Part shown: piece by piece, positions 11,365-21,240 of the stretch
Position numbering within the stretch: position 1 is the stretch's first letter
How the letters are laid out: every line of letters starts with the position of its first letter
NCBI GenBank assembly: GCA_013365365.1
Contig: JABVXU010000678.1
Coordinates: forward strand, 1-26,424
Length of the DNA: 26,424 nt
Reading direction: 5' to 3'
From: Cruorifilaria tuberocauda
Lineage: Eukaryota > Nematoda > Chromadorea > Rhabditida > Onchocercidae
Translations under genes and position numbers: made by a program
The notes under the pieces: model-generated
Databases searched by the model: none
Told to the model about the DNA's origin: nothing
What the model saw: only the letters and a program-made list of their open reading frames with translations

Positions 11365-13769
11365 AAACCAGTTTTTTATGTTTCTCTTGATTACAAACCA
11401 CACTTATTTTTATTTTCAATCCATTTTTTAATTCTTTCTTAGAGTATATGATCCATTTTTGATAATTTAAGACTATTTTTATCCATAAAAGACGAATATC
11501 TTCAGAAATTTTCAAATGATTTCCATTTCTAGAATTTATATAGACTAGTCTAATGCATATGATCACTTTTAGCACTGTAGAAGTTACTTCTGCCATCGAA
11601 AATCAAATGTCGTTCATGAATTTTGATTGTCTTTCAATTGATATTTTTATTAAATCTAGTTTTTCTATTGAACACGCAATATTTGATCATGCCTTATTTG
11701 TGCCTTTCCCTGTGATTGTTTACTTTTTTTAAAGAAAATTGGAATAATATCTCAATTAATTTGCACTTTTTACAAAATAATATATATTTTTACGTTTCAT
11801 TTTATCTCAAAATATCCTTTTTATTTAACACTTTATTTTGCAACTTTGCAACTATATGCATATATTTGGTTATACTCTAATGTAAATATAATATAGATGC
11901 TTTTCGGTGTAAATAAAGGATGAACTAGAAGAATTTCTTCGTGGGAGCACTGAAATTTTTTTGTGAAAATATTATAAGGTACAGAGTTTTGCAATCGGAA
12001 AATTAAATCACCTCTTTTCAGATTTTTTAACTTTTCTCTGTTGTTCTCATAGTTTTTTAATGGACTGTCAAACGGAAAAGATTTTACTTCATTAAATATT
12101 TCGAATTCATCGCCGATCAGCACCAGTATGAAGGCTTTTAATAAGAGTAGTCGATAGTTCATTTAGCTTCAGATCCCGAATCCAGGATATGAGAAATGTA
12201 TCAAAATGCGAGCAAGAAGCATGGCGTTTATTTTCATATTTTTCTGAATGCTGGAAGAGTACGACAAACATTATACGTATTTCTGAAACATTCGAAGGAT
12301 TTTAGTCTAGGTATAAGTGACTTAAATACTTTCAATATTTCAAGAAAGGAATAACTTTAATTAACATAAGTGGTAGCGCAAATTACTACATCATTTATAA
12401 TGAGAAATTATTTCAAATCTAAAGCGGAGATTTAGCTAGCAAATTTGCTTGATAATATTAATAACTGAATTGAATAAATTACGAGTAGTTAAGTAGTCAT
12501 GGCAAAGCTAATATCAATCAAACTAATTGATGCCAACTTCGCTCTCTTCACCTGTATTAACGAAAATGAATCTTTTCATTTAATGGGAATAATCCTTTTA
12601 GCTCTTATTATATTTAGGAAATTGTGTTAAATATTATGCATTGATATATGATTTTGAATAAAGGTTGAAAAAGTTTTTAATTTCTTAGGTTACAAATTTC
12701 TGAATAGCTCTTAGAGTAAACTATCTTTGTCATCTTTCGTAGATATTCCGGAAGTTCATTTTGCATAAATAAAAATTCATTTTATGCTCCTGTATTTCAG
12801 TATTTTCTATTTCGTATGTAATAAACGAAATAATAATTTTGCAAATTTTATTTCTCCATGATTTAATCTTTTTCAATTCCTGAAACTGAAACTGTCACCT
12901 TAATCATCAACAGAATCTGATCAATTTTTCTAAACGATAGTCACAGTAAAATGCAAGAATTGTTAATTTATAGAGCTATTTTCTTTGCAGTGATGCCATC
13001 GATATTCCTATCATAAATTGGAGGCAGTTGAAGGAGACGATATTCCACAATGGCAATTAAATTAACAGAGTAACGAAGCGCATCTAACTCAATTGGAAAG
13101 TGAATCTCGAAGTAAATTTTATTTGAAGTATGCATGCCAATGACAGCCATATAACTCAATCAGATAATTGAATCAACTGAGGCAAGAATGAAATGATAAA
13201 CGAAGAAGAAAATGATGACAAGAATGATAGTCAAGAAGAAGAAGGAGGAGTTAAGCTTGTAGCCATTGATTTGATACTAATCTTTTTTTCGAAAATTTAA
13301 GCTAGGCATTTTTTTTTTTTGCTCAAAAAATATTTCTTAGACTAATGAAAGAAGTTTATATTCAAATCGAAGATACGAATGATATGAATTTATGATCTTC
13401 ATTTTGACAAATAATTTTCCTAAATGTATTTTATAATATTGTCGTTTCCGTTATTGTTGTTATAATTAACAATGCTAAAGAAGGCAGCGGTAGAGATACT
13501 AAGATAGATAATTTAAAGAACTAATTACTAAATACAATTAATCATTCATAAAAGTGTAGCATGTTAGCATTCAAAATCATTAGCTGTTTATAATAATTAC
13601 AAATAATGATTATCAAATCTTTCATTCCTGATGGATAAATTCCTGCTGAAAATGTTACGAGATTGATATTAGGATTTAGTTTTCAATAAATCTGGAGAAA
13701 CAGATTTAGACATTGACGGTATTTTCCGGCTATTTTATTCTTTCTATTTTACTCATATTTATATTTTTA
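11365..13769. other. 2.4 kb gene-poor stretch between TBC-2 and homeobox genes
   Basis: AT-rich sequence with no confident gene. AATAAA at 11912-11917 and the variant ATTAAA near 11649 are possible 3' ends for the RabGAP transcript, though both lie well past its stop. A 109-codon open frame sits on the minus strand at 11833-12162. A purine-rich patch at about 13190-13250 encodes only a short Glu/Asp-rich peptide. As the upstream flank of a homeobox gene, the rest could carry enhancers, but nothing in the bases proves it. Confidence 0.45.
11833..12162 (-). CDS. Doubtful small ORF, 109 residues, no family recognised
   Basis: The open frame starts MNYRLLLLKAFILVLIG, a short basic-then-hydrophobic stretch that would pass as a signal peptide, followed by a polar region rich in Lys, Asn and Phe. 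I recognise no domain. The ATG is not preceded by an acceptor-like TTTCAG, no flanking exons are evident, and the composition (Lys, Asn, Ile, Phe, Leu, Tyr) is what random AT-rich DNA encodes. It could be a chance frame or the single exon of a small secreted protein; the first is more likely. Confidence 0.13.
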   Translation of the reverse strand: MNYRLLLLKAFILVLIGDEFEIFNEVKSFPFDSPLKNYENNREKLKNLKRGDLIFRLQNSVPYNIFTKKFQCSHEEILLVHPLFTPKSIYIIFTLEYNQIYAYSCKVAK

Positions 13770-13770
13770 G
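13764..13770 (+). promoter_or_regulatory. Candidate spliced-leader acceptor for the homeobox gene
   Basis: A TTTTTAG acceptor ends at 13770, 10 bp before two adjacent ATGs at 13781 and 13784. The bases between do not continue a readable upstream exon in the same frame, so trans-splicing or a non-coding first exon are both possible. Confidence 0.4.
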
Positions 13771-13780
13771 ATTCCTAAAT

Positions 13781-16640
13781 ATGATGTTTCCCACTTATGC
13801 ATTTAATGCTTCAACATCATCAACAAATGCTTGGCCAGCATTATTACCACCACTTCAACCTATATTACCTTACAGTTTTGCTCGAAGTAATTCGGGTCGG
13901 TGACTTTTTTCAATCCTTTTTACATTTAGAACTTTTTCAATTTTAATAAACAAATTTGGAATTGAATCGATTCATCCAATCTTTTCAATGTTTTCAATAT
14001 TCACTAATCACATCATTTTTAATGCAAAAATAATTTTTAATGACACTTGATCCCAATGAAAAATTTCCTGAAATTAATTGAAGAATGCTAGTATGGTGGC
14101 GAGAATTACCTTTATCGTATGTTTATGAAAATTAATTTAGTTTGCTGAAAATTAATTTAGTGTTGTCTCTCAGACGTTGAGAAGATATTTGGAAGAATGA
14201 ACAAAATGAAGTACTTAAGATAAGCACCTTGATAAAAAAAAAAACCAGGCAAATGAAATTTTATTAATCCATTTCAGCTTAAATTTTTAAAATATCTCCA
14301 GTGGATTTCTGCTGTGATTTCTTTTTAAAATTATTTCTTATTGGTATCTAGCATTTTTTATTCCATAAATTTTTTCATTTTGAAGTCAACTTTTATGCAT
14401 AAACGTTTAGGTATTTATGGTACAAATACCCGGAAATTTCACGAGCAGAACTATCATGCCTATTTAATGCCATATTCGAGTGGCACTACCGATGATAAAA
14501 GTAAACGAAAGCAGCGCCGTAATCGAACAACGTTCAACCATCAACAAGTTAGGTTTAAATCATTTTCTCATCTTTAATATTTATGGAAAGCTACAAATTG
14601 ATAATGTTTGAATAATGGCAAAAGATAGTTTTTATCGATATAGTTGAAATAATTTGAATATTTAATTCAAATTTAAATGAATATTGGCGCGCATAAATTT
14701 AAACTGTCACTTGAAATTTCATTACGCATAAAAAATGAATTCAAAAAAATCGAAGTGATTAGTGATCCTTCACAATAAGTCATACATTTCAATAAAATTG
14801 TCTTTAATTTGAAGTTATTCTTCCTTCTAAACTGTAAAACGTTAATCAGACTCTAATACATAGACCATCCCTAATGGCATTTAAAAATGAACAACGGAAA
14901 AAGGTTACACTTTACTTTTGAGAAGGGAAATAAGGAAAACATTTATAGACTTCCTCTTTTTCGTAAAAAATATCACTGATAAGAAGTTGATAATGAGATT
15001 TTGATATCTGTTTGCGCTTCAGGAAATTAATTTCATATCCAACGAACCGTATAAGGTTGCTTCAACGAGCTATATTTATCCTAGTAACTATCTAGCATCG
15101 TTCTTGTCTTAATTGCTTCATCTGTATCAAGTACCAAGTGATATTTTTGAGAATTTTCTGAATAAGATCACTGAAATTATAGCAGCAAACAGCTCTGATG
15201 ACTAAATAGGATCTTTTCTCGAAATCTTGTTTTGGCTAACAATAATGAAATGATGAAGAAATCGAGAAAGATGAAATTATATTATGTTGATGCAATTTTG
15301 TTTTCATGAAGGCGAACGAAATGCGACAACTAAACTAATTTTATCATGACCGGATCTAGCAATTCAATTTGGCTCATCCTAAACAAAATTTAATTATGTA
15401 TTCTGAAAATCCTTTAAATAAATTTGAGATCCTTCATTTAAAAAACTTTTCCTAACTATCCCACCATTTATATTTGGAAGCTTTCAAAAATTCTGCTTTA
15501 TACTAAAATGAATCAATAAATATATCGCTCACAGTTCATCATAAAGCTTTCTTTTTACATTAAATATAGAAAGTGGGAGCTTATAAAGCAGTAATATAAT
15601 TTTCGGGGAAAATATTTAAATTAGAGCGCCGCGATCTCTTTAATTTAGCATGTGACAGATAATACATTGTGAATTATTGATATCTGCGAGTTTAACAAAT
15701 TAAGATTTAAAAGCATCATTTTTAAAATATGAAAATATAGAACCACACTTAACAATGGTGTAGAATGATATGATTATGAAGATTACATGTATAAGCATTA
15801 GTATTTCACACATTCAGTTTCTCGGTAATAAGAAGATTAGTGAATTTTTTTTCAAGAAAGCTCAGAAAGTTCAAGAAAGCTTAAAAGCATAGTGCCGAAA
15901 ATATGAGAGTTAATAATATTGAAACTTGATGACAAGGATGATTGTAGTTAATCATATCAAGATATATTCACTTGAAAAGTAGAACACATAATGAATTTAG
16001 CTAAAATAATAGTATAGGAGCTAATGCAAATTAATTATTTGACTGATTCCAATAAAACGCCTATTTAAACTGATTCATTTACCATGGGAATTAAAAACTG
16101 AAGAGACTATACGACATATTTTATATTTTATCGGATTTTAATCCGTTTGGTTTTACGAATGCTTGATGTTTAAATAAAATCTCTTCTTATTACTTCCGCT
16201 CCTCAGGGAACTTTTTTTTAGCTGAACGAACTTGAAGCAGCTTTTCGCAAATCGCACTATCCTGACGTGTTCGAACGCGAAGAACTTGCCACAAAGATAA
16301 ATTTACCAGAAGCCAGAGTACAGGTAAGTAGAAGTCAAACTACCAATTTTTGAATCGGATAATTAGATTTGAAATTGTTCGGTTATGATTGAATCAATCC
16401 TTATGAACATGCAAAGAGAAGAAAGTTCTTCAGGTATGGTTTCAAAATCGTCGGGCAAAATGGCGAAAAACGGAGCGTGACGATCAGAAATTGAGTCACT
16501 GCAATGGTCAACATGGAACTGCTATATCTAGTGTACAGCTTAGCGAATTAGACTTGATTCCATCATTAACTCCATCTCCCCCTTCATTATCAACAGCTTT
16601 AAGTCAGTTTTGCTCCATCAGAACATTAACAAAACCATAG
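13781..16640 (+). CDS. Paired-like (PRD-class, Q50) homeobox transcription factor, closest to DRGX
   Basis: A nuclear DNA-binding regulator; DRGX (DRG11/PRRXL1) relatives specify sensory neurons in vertebrates and flies. Exons: 13781-13895, 14411-14547, 16222-16323, 16434-16640; about 186 residues. The N-terminus is Ser/Ala/Pro-rich ([12 protein letters not shown]). A basic run [11 protein letters not shown] opens the homeodomain. It has Arg5, Phe8, Leu16 and Phe20, and helix 3 is [19 protein letters not shown], with Gln50 as in paired-like proteins without a paired box. Introns fall after homeodomain residues 12 and 46; the 46/47 site is an old conserved position in this class. From memory the homeodomain agrees with DRGX at about four of five residues, including [10 protein letters not shown], more than with PRRX, ALX or UNC-4. 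The C-terminus is short (about 53 residues after the homeodomain), Ser/Pro-rich, and shows no OAR motif. Homeobox class is certain; orthology is not. Confidence 0.9.
14126..14160. repeat. Two-copy 15-bp direct repeat in homeobox intron 1
   Basis: TGAAAATTAATTTAG occurs at 14126-14140 and again at 14146-14160, a 20-bp period. Each copy holds an ATTA/TAAT core, the kind of site homeodomains bind, but such cores are common in DNA this AT-rich. Confidence 0.75.
14548..16221. other. 1.67 kb intron splitting the homeodomain
   Basis: It separates homeodomain residues 12 and 13 and is the longest intron in the window, about four times longer than the next largest outside this gene. Donor GTTAGG and acceptor TTTTTTTTAG are good and phases are 0/0. 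I see no coding exon or RNA gene inside. Long introns in developmental genes often hold enhancers; that is a general expectation, not something the sequence shows. Confidence 0.6.
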
Positions 16641-16658
16641 TCTAATTTAATCATGTCA

Positions 16659-16664
16659 AATAAA
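16659..16664 (+). terminator. Candidate poly(A) signal of the homeobox gene
   Basis: AATAAA starts 19 bp after the TAG at 16638-16640. Its closeness supports exon 4 as the last exon of at least one isoform, although the resulting 3' UTR would be very short. Confidence 0.45.
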
Positions 16665-17597
16665 ATTATTTAGTTTGTTCATGAATTTCTAATGTGCACA
16701 TCATTATATAATCATATAACGGAAATTTCAATATCACTTGTTGCTAGTTGTCTAAAAATAGCAGTCAAATTTCTTAGTATAATACAAAAACATGTGACAG
16801 TGTTATACGGCATACAAATATGTGATATTACGATGTTGTGAATCTGCTACTTACGTTTGCACTAAATCCAATAATTATTCTTTTTTTTCAACTCTTCTCA
16901 ATCATCCATTGAGGCATACAATTGAAAATACTTCCTTCATGGTGAAACACAATACTGCATACCTCCTTAAAAAGGAAGGACAACGAGCCAACATAGAATA
17001 ATTTAAATAATCAATGCACAAATTATGCAGAATTATTCAGCATTAGACATTAATCCGCGGTAATAAAGAGGAAATAATGAAAATTAGAGATAAAAAAAAT
17101 CATTTAATGAAACATTAATTATCAAATTCCTAAATTCATTATATGTTTTTATTTTAGAATACATTAAAACAACTTTTTACAAATCATTCCAAACTAGCAA
17201 TGATTCATGAATCAACCATAACTAGTTGTAAAACTCATTATTTAATACCGGTTAATGTCCTCAATACAACATTATGTGACAAAATATAGATATTACTGCA
17301 GCGAATTATTTCCTATCTCAAATATACGCAGTGAATACCGAATTTTATAAAGTAGATATCAAAGTAACAAAAGCAGCAATGGAAATTCAAAAAAATCTAA
17401 ATAATTGTGATCTTGTATTAGGAAATTGCAAATGATATTTCTTTTTCTACAGTACGGAAACTCAGGAAATTCCTGAATGTATAAAGTGAAAAAATTGAAA
17501 ACTTACTAACAGAGCATTAGGTAATAGTAATTAATGCAAACATAAAAACACCTGTAACATAGCAAAAAACCTTCGAAAAAGTGGAAACTATGAATTT
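16665..17597. other. Gene-poor stretch after the homeobox gene
   Basis: About 0.93 kb of AT-rich DNA with stops in all frames and no recognisable peptide. It leads into the C/T-rich stretch with open frames that precedes the CHORD gene. Confidence 0.5.
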
Positions 17598-17973
17598 GTG
17601 ACGAACTGCTTCATCAAGAATGGATTCATTGCAGAATTCCGGATTGTCCGGATTGCCTCAGATCCTACCACCGCACCGGTTACCACAATACAGAAACAAT
17701 GCGCAGCCTCCGGCATCACTTTCTTTTCTGCACCGCTTTATATATCTGAGTCCTTTAAGAACACCGTATCTCACTTCTTCATGCTTCTCTGCTGCTCCTT
17801 TAATAGTGCAACATTCTTACTTCTCTTACTTCTTTAGTTTCTCCTCATTTACTATATTTTCTCTTTCTTATCTGTCATTATTGTGCTTACAGTCATTATT
17901 GGGTCGTGAAGCACCGAACTTCCAGGTTTCTTTCGTAATGCTTAAGTTTATTCCTGTACTGTGGTCATTTTAG
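17598..17973 (+). other. Overlapping open frames of unknown status upstream of the CHORD gene
   Basis: Two long frames overlap here. One (17620-17973) reads Pro/Leu/Gln-rich at first (LPQILPPHRLPQYRNN) and then Ser/Phe/Tyr-rich. The other (17598-17837) ends in a Leu run. The local strand is unusually pyrimidine-rich and less AT-rich than its surroundings. An acceptor-like CATTGCAG ends at 17634, and a possible small exon runs from about 17891 to the donor CCAG|GTTTCT near 17925. It could be an extra 3' exon of the homeobox gene, an exon of an unseen gene, or simply the pyrimidine-rich leader and promoter region of the CHORD gene. Confidence 0.3.
17966..17973 (+). promoter_or_regulatory. Candidate spliced-leader acceptor for the CHORD gene
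   Basis: TCATTTTAG ends at 17973, 21 bp before the CHORD start codon at 17995. The sequence between contains a stop (TAA) in the ATG frame, which fits a 5' UTR. Confidence 0.4.
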
Positions 17974-17994
17974 GTGCTAAAGTAATAAGTTGTA

Positions 17995-20604
17995 ATGGAG
18001 CAGGAAAATCTGCTTTACTGCTACAACAAAGGATGTGGCATAAAGTTCGATCCTAACGAAAATAGTAATGGTAAGGATTTACTTTTTTCCAGTTGTTTTA
18101 TGTTTTATACCAGTTGTTTTATGATTATTTCACCACTTCATATTGTTAGCACTCACTTCCTTTTTTCGGTGTCATTACCATTATTGATCGCAACACTTGC
18201 ATTTCACTTATTAAGAATACATATGACATATTGCATGACTCTAAAAATACGTATGACATATTGCATGGAACAAAAATGTAAGTATCACGTTATGCAGGCG
18301 TTATTTCCAAATTATATTCTTCAGCAGTCAGTATTGTTGCCACCGTATTGTTTTAAATCCAAGCACGTTCGTTTTGACCAAAATCCAGTGCCGAAACATT
18401 CATAACAAAATGTACTTTTTTTTTCAGATTCGTGTTTGTATCATCCTGGCGCCCCATACTTCCATGATGCTTATAAAATCTGGAGTTGCTGCAATCAGAA
18501 AAGTACAGATTTCAGCACATGGCTAGGTCTAAAAGGTTGTACCCGTGGGCAACATAGTAATCAGAAATCAGTAGTGGAGACGAAACCCGAAAAATCGGAA
18601 ATTAAGCAACAGGCACCGGAAGAAGTATGTTCATGATCCTATTACTGGACCACAAATTTAGAGGGCATTTTTAATTAGAATTTCTCGATCATTTTAAAAA
18701 TGTTAATGCATTGCTAATCGTAAGGATAAAAATAAAAATTCATACGACTAGCTATTGTGGTAATAATCTCATATAATGTGTTAAACTGTGTTGTTGGACG
18801 ATCAAATTATTGGACGGGATTTCGGGTATTTGAAATTGAGTGAGAAATTTAAGCATATGCAATATCTGATGTAGCAATATCTGATGTAGCGAAGAATGAT
18901 CCTACTTTTATATGGTGCAAAAACAACTCACTGACGTACTTTACCAAACAAACAGAGATGGTAAGCTTATATACGCACAACCCTCTATGGATCACAGATG
19001 AAGGGGAGTAGCAAACTCTAAATAAAATAAAATTCGAATGCTTTATGGATTTCCTGCGAAATATTGACTATGGTTTGATTAAAATTGATATAATTTGAGG
19101 ATCTTTTTTATTTCAGTTTGTTATAATGTACCAACATCAAAGAGATTTTTTTGCAGCTGCAGAGAGAAATATGAATCTTCTGGAGAAGACTTTTGCCGTT
19201 GTCATTTCTTAACCTTCAATCTTATCTTGAGTTTCCCCATTTTTTAAAAATTAGTTTTAATATCTAGTAAACCCATATAAGAATACAATCGCAGATATAT
19301 TGGCTTGTTTGTAATATACTTCATTTATTGTAGGTGATCGTTTGGAATGGTCTAAATAAACCTGCAGCTAGACACGATTCTTTAAAAATAATGAGAGCGA
19401 TTAAGTTTGAAATAACTGACGGCGCCTTGAAAGCTATTGAAAAATTCAAATCGGAAGTAAAGGAAGAGACTGAATCAGATATTCATGTTGGCGTGTCATG
19501 TAAAAATCCTGGCTGTGAAAAGGTTTGTTTGAATCCAAGAACAAAACTACTAATCCTATTATATATCTATAAGAATATAAATACTAGCTGCATTTAACTT
19601 TTAATGTATCGTTAGCGCATTTTAGAGCATACAAAATTTTTTTTGTTGTCCGTAAAGAGATTTCTTGTTTTAGTTCATAAATTGAATGGTAAGCAAATGC
19701 ATGGATTCAAACTATTTATTCATAATCATCTTTATGTGAAGAAAAGTCATGTTGTTGGACGAAGAAAAGAGATGAACTAATTCATAAAATAAATCTTAGT
19801 AAATTAGCAAAAATAATTCAGATGGATTTTAGATCTATGAAAGCGCAGAAAGTAAGAATGAAAAATGTATGTATCACAGTGGTGTGGCTGTATTTCACGA
19901 AGGAATGAAATATTGGTCATGCTGTGAGAAAAAAACTTCCGATTTCGGTGTATTTCTTGAACAGAGAGGCTGCACGATAGGGCAGCACTGTTGGACGAAG
20001 GTGAAAGTTCTTGAAGTTTCTTCTTTTTTATTTTTTTTATTTTTTTTTTCTAAAGTCCAACGGAATTTCAAGAAATTTATAAGCAGAAACCATTTTTTTT
20101 CATTTTAAGAACTGGAAATTGAGATCTAAACATGTGTATTTTTTTCATTCAGTGGCTTGTCAAAGCTTATATTTTCAGACAGAGCGAGTTGACAAAATTC
20201 GTGAGGATTGGTTTAACGGAGGCGGGTTCATTCATTTGAATGTTTACTGTAAGGGAGCTGTGCCAGAATTGTGCAGAGTGGAATGCAATGGTCTTATATT
20301 GCAAATGAAAGTCGTACATGGTTTTGGTGCAAAAGAGACACAGCTAAATTATGAACTTTTTGGTAGGATCAACGTAGATGCATCGAAGGTGACTTTTGCT
20401 CAGTTTTTCCTCTTGCTGATTTGATTATTTAATTGAGTTAGAAAGTTGCATTTTATAAATTTACTCTTTGTAAGGGAATCAATATACATCATCGAATTTT
20501 TGCAGGTAATAATTGGTGAACGAAAGCTGGAATTAGTATTAAAGCAGGAAGATATAGCAAGCTGGCCACGGTTAACGTATGATGCAAAAAGCACTGAAGC
20601 CTAA
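17995..20604 (+). CDS. chp-1: CHORD and CS domain protein (CHORDC1/morgana/CHP-1), HSP90 co-chaperone
   Basis: Binds HSP90 and, in relatives, helps fold client proteins and limits centrosome duplication; C. elegans CHP-1 is needed for viability. Exons: 17995-18070, 18428-18624, 19334-19522, 19833-20000, 20179-20388, 20506-20604; about 312 residues against 332 in human. CHORD I (about 8-67) starts [13 protein letters not shown] and continues [20 protein letters not shown], ending GCTRGQH. CHORD II (about 146-208) starts [12 protein letters not shown] and continues [20 protein letters not shown], ending GCTIGQHCW. The Cys and His zinc ligands of both are visible. A CS domain (about 213-300), the p23-like HSP90-binding fold, runs from [16 protein letters not shown] to [18 protein letters not shown] has HSG where HPG is usual. 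The ATG lies directly before CHORD I, as in the family. Confidence 0.96.
18217..18267. repeat. Two-copy 21-bp repeat in CHORD intron 1
   Basis: ATAC(A/G)TATGACATATTGCATG occurs at 18217-18237 and 18247-18267, differing at one base, with a 30-bp period. The period is a multiple of three, so the duplication keeps the open frame that runs through this intron. Confidence 0.75.
18859..18888. repeat. Two-copy 15-bp tandem repeat in CHORD intron 2
   Basis: GCAATATCTGATGTA occurs twice head to tail, with no spacer. This is a simple local duplication in the 709-bp intron between CHORD I and the linker exon. Confidence 0.8.
19661..19689 (+). repeat. 29-bp dispersed repeat, copy 1 (CHORD intron 3)
   Basis: The sequence from TTTCTTGTTTTAGTTCATAA to 19689 recurs at 20777-20805 with one mismatch (28 of 29). 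Flanking bases do not match. Confidence 0.75.
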
Positions 20605-20776
20605 TTGACTGTGTTAATTTTTCTGTTTTTCTCGTTTTGTAATAGACTTCAAATACCATTACAGTACCAATAGCTGGAAAAAATGATTGTTTTAATGATG
20701 AATCATCATTTCTGTAATACGAGGCGAGATCCAAACTATAAGTACCATGCACTTTCCTGTAGTATTATCATTGTTA

Positions 20777-20805
20777 TTTCTTGTTTTAATTCATAAATTG
20801 AATGG
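20777..20805 (+). repeat. 29-bp dispersed repeat, copy 2 (CHORD 3' flank)
   Basis: Second copy of the repeat at 19661-19689, about 1.1 kb away, in the spacer between the CHORD and UTP13 genes and the same orientation. Confidence 0.75.
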
Positions 20806-20940
20806 CCGACTTTAAATTACTTGAAGAATTTATGGTGTGCAACTTTGGGAAGTGGTTAAAAATTTCTTGTTAGTGTTTTTGTTGAAGGAATTCGAGAAAA
20901 GCATTTTATTGTTTTTTTTTTCTTTTTGTTAAAATATTAA

Positions 20941-20946
20941 AATAAA
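20941..20946 (+). terminator. Candidate poly(A) signal of the CHORD gene
   Basis: AATAAA lies 337 bp after the stop codon and is followed by T-rich DNA. No closer canonical signal is seen. Confidence 0.4.
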
Positions 20947-21220
20947 TTTTCATTTCTTTGATATGAATAATATTACTGCTTATTTACGATAAAAATAAGT
21001 ATTGTTCAAATATTCTATATTGTTCTATGCTATTCTATATTTCTATATTATAAATGATTTTGAACTGTAGTTAATAATTTACTGAAGCTACTTTTCATGG
21101 AACATTTTGACTTGGTCCGTCCTTTCTCCTTTTCCGGGATAAGAAATTTTGCAGCAGCATCTCTAAATTTTTTTTCTGTCTTCGATACGAATAATATTAA
21201 TGCTTCTTGGAAAAAAATAT

Positions 21221-21235
21221 TTTTTAGTTTTATAG
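21221..21235 (+). promoter_or_regulatory. Candidate spliced-leader acceptors for the UTP13 gene
   Basis: TTTTTAG ends at 21227 and TTTATAG at 21235, 13 and 5 bp before the ATG at 21241. The distance from the preceding poly(A) signal (about 280 bp) is within the range seen between genes in nematode operons. Confidence 0.4.
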
Positions 21236-21240
21236 AATAA

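Larger units (their letters stand above)
20605..21240. other. Spacer between CHORD and UTP13 genes
   Basis: A 636-bp spacer with AATAAA at 20941-20946 (likely CHORD poly(A) signal), a 29-bp dispersed repeat at 20777-20805 and a diverged 22-bp duplication (20960-20981 and 21184-21205). Acceptor-like AGs at 21226-21227 and 21234-21235 lie just before the next ATG. No coding potential is seen. Confidence 0.55.

Noticed and set aside
12968..13159. Minus-strand open frame of 63 residues
   Set aside because: No family resemblance, no splice context, and a length common by chance in AT-rich DNA.
13194..13303. Short Glu/Asp-rich open frame that might be an upstream first exon of the homeobox gene
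   Set aside because: I could not find a donor in it whose phase joins the frame of the ATG at 13781; the Glu codons come from a simple GAA-rich tract.
20400..20752. Two minus-strand open frames of 64 and 87 residues
   Set aside because: They overlap the last CHORD exon in antisense and show no recognisable domain.
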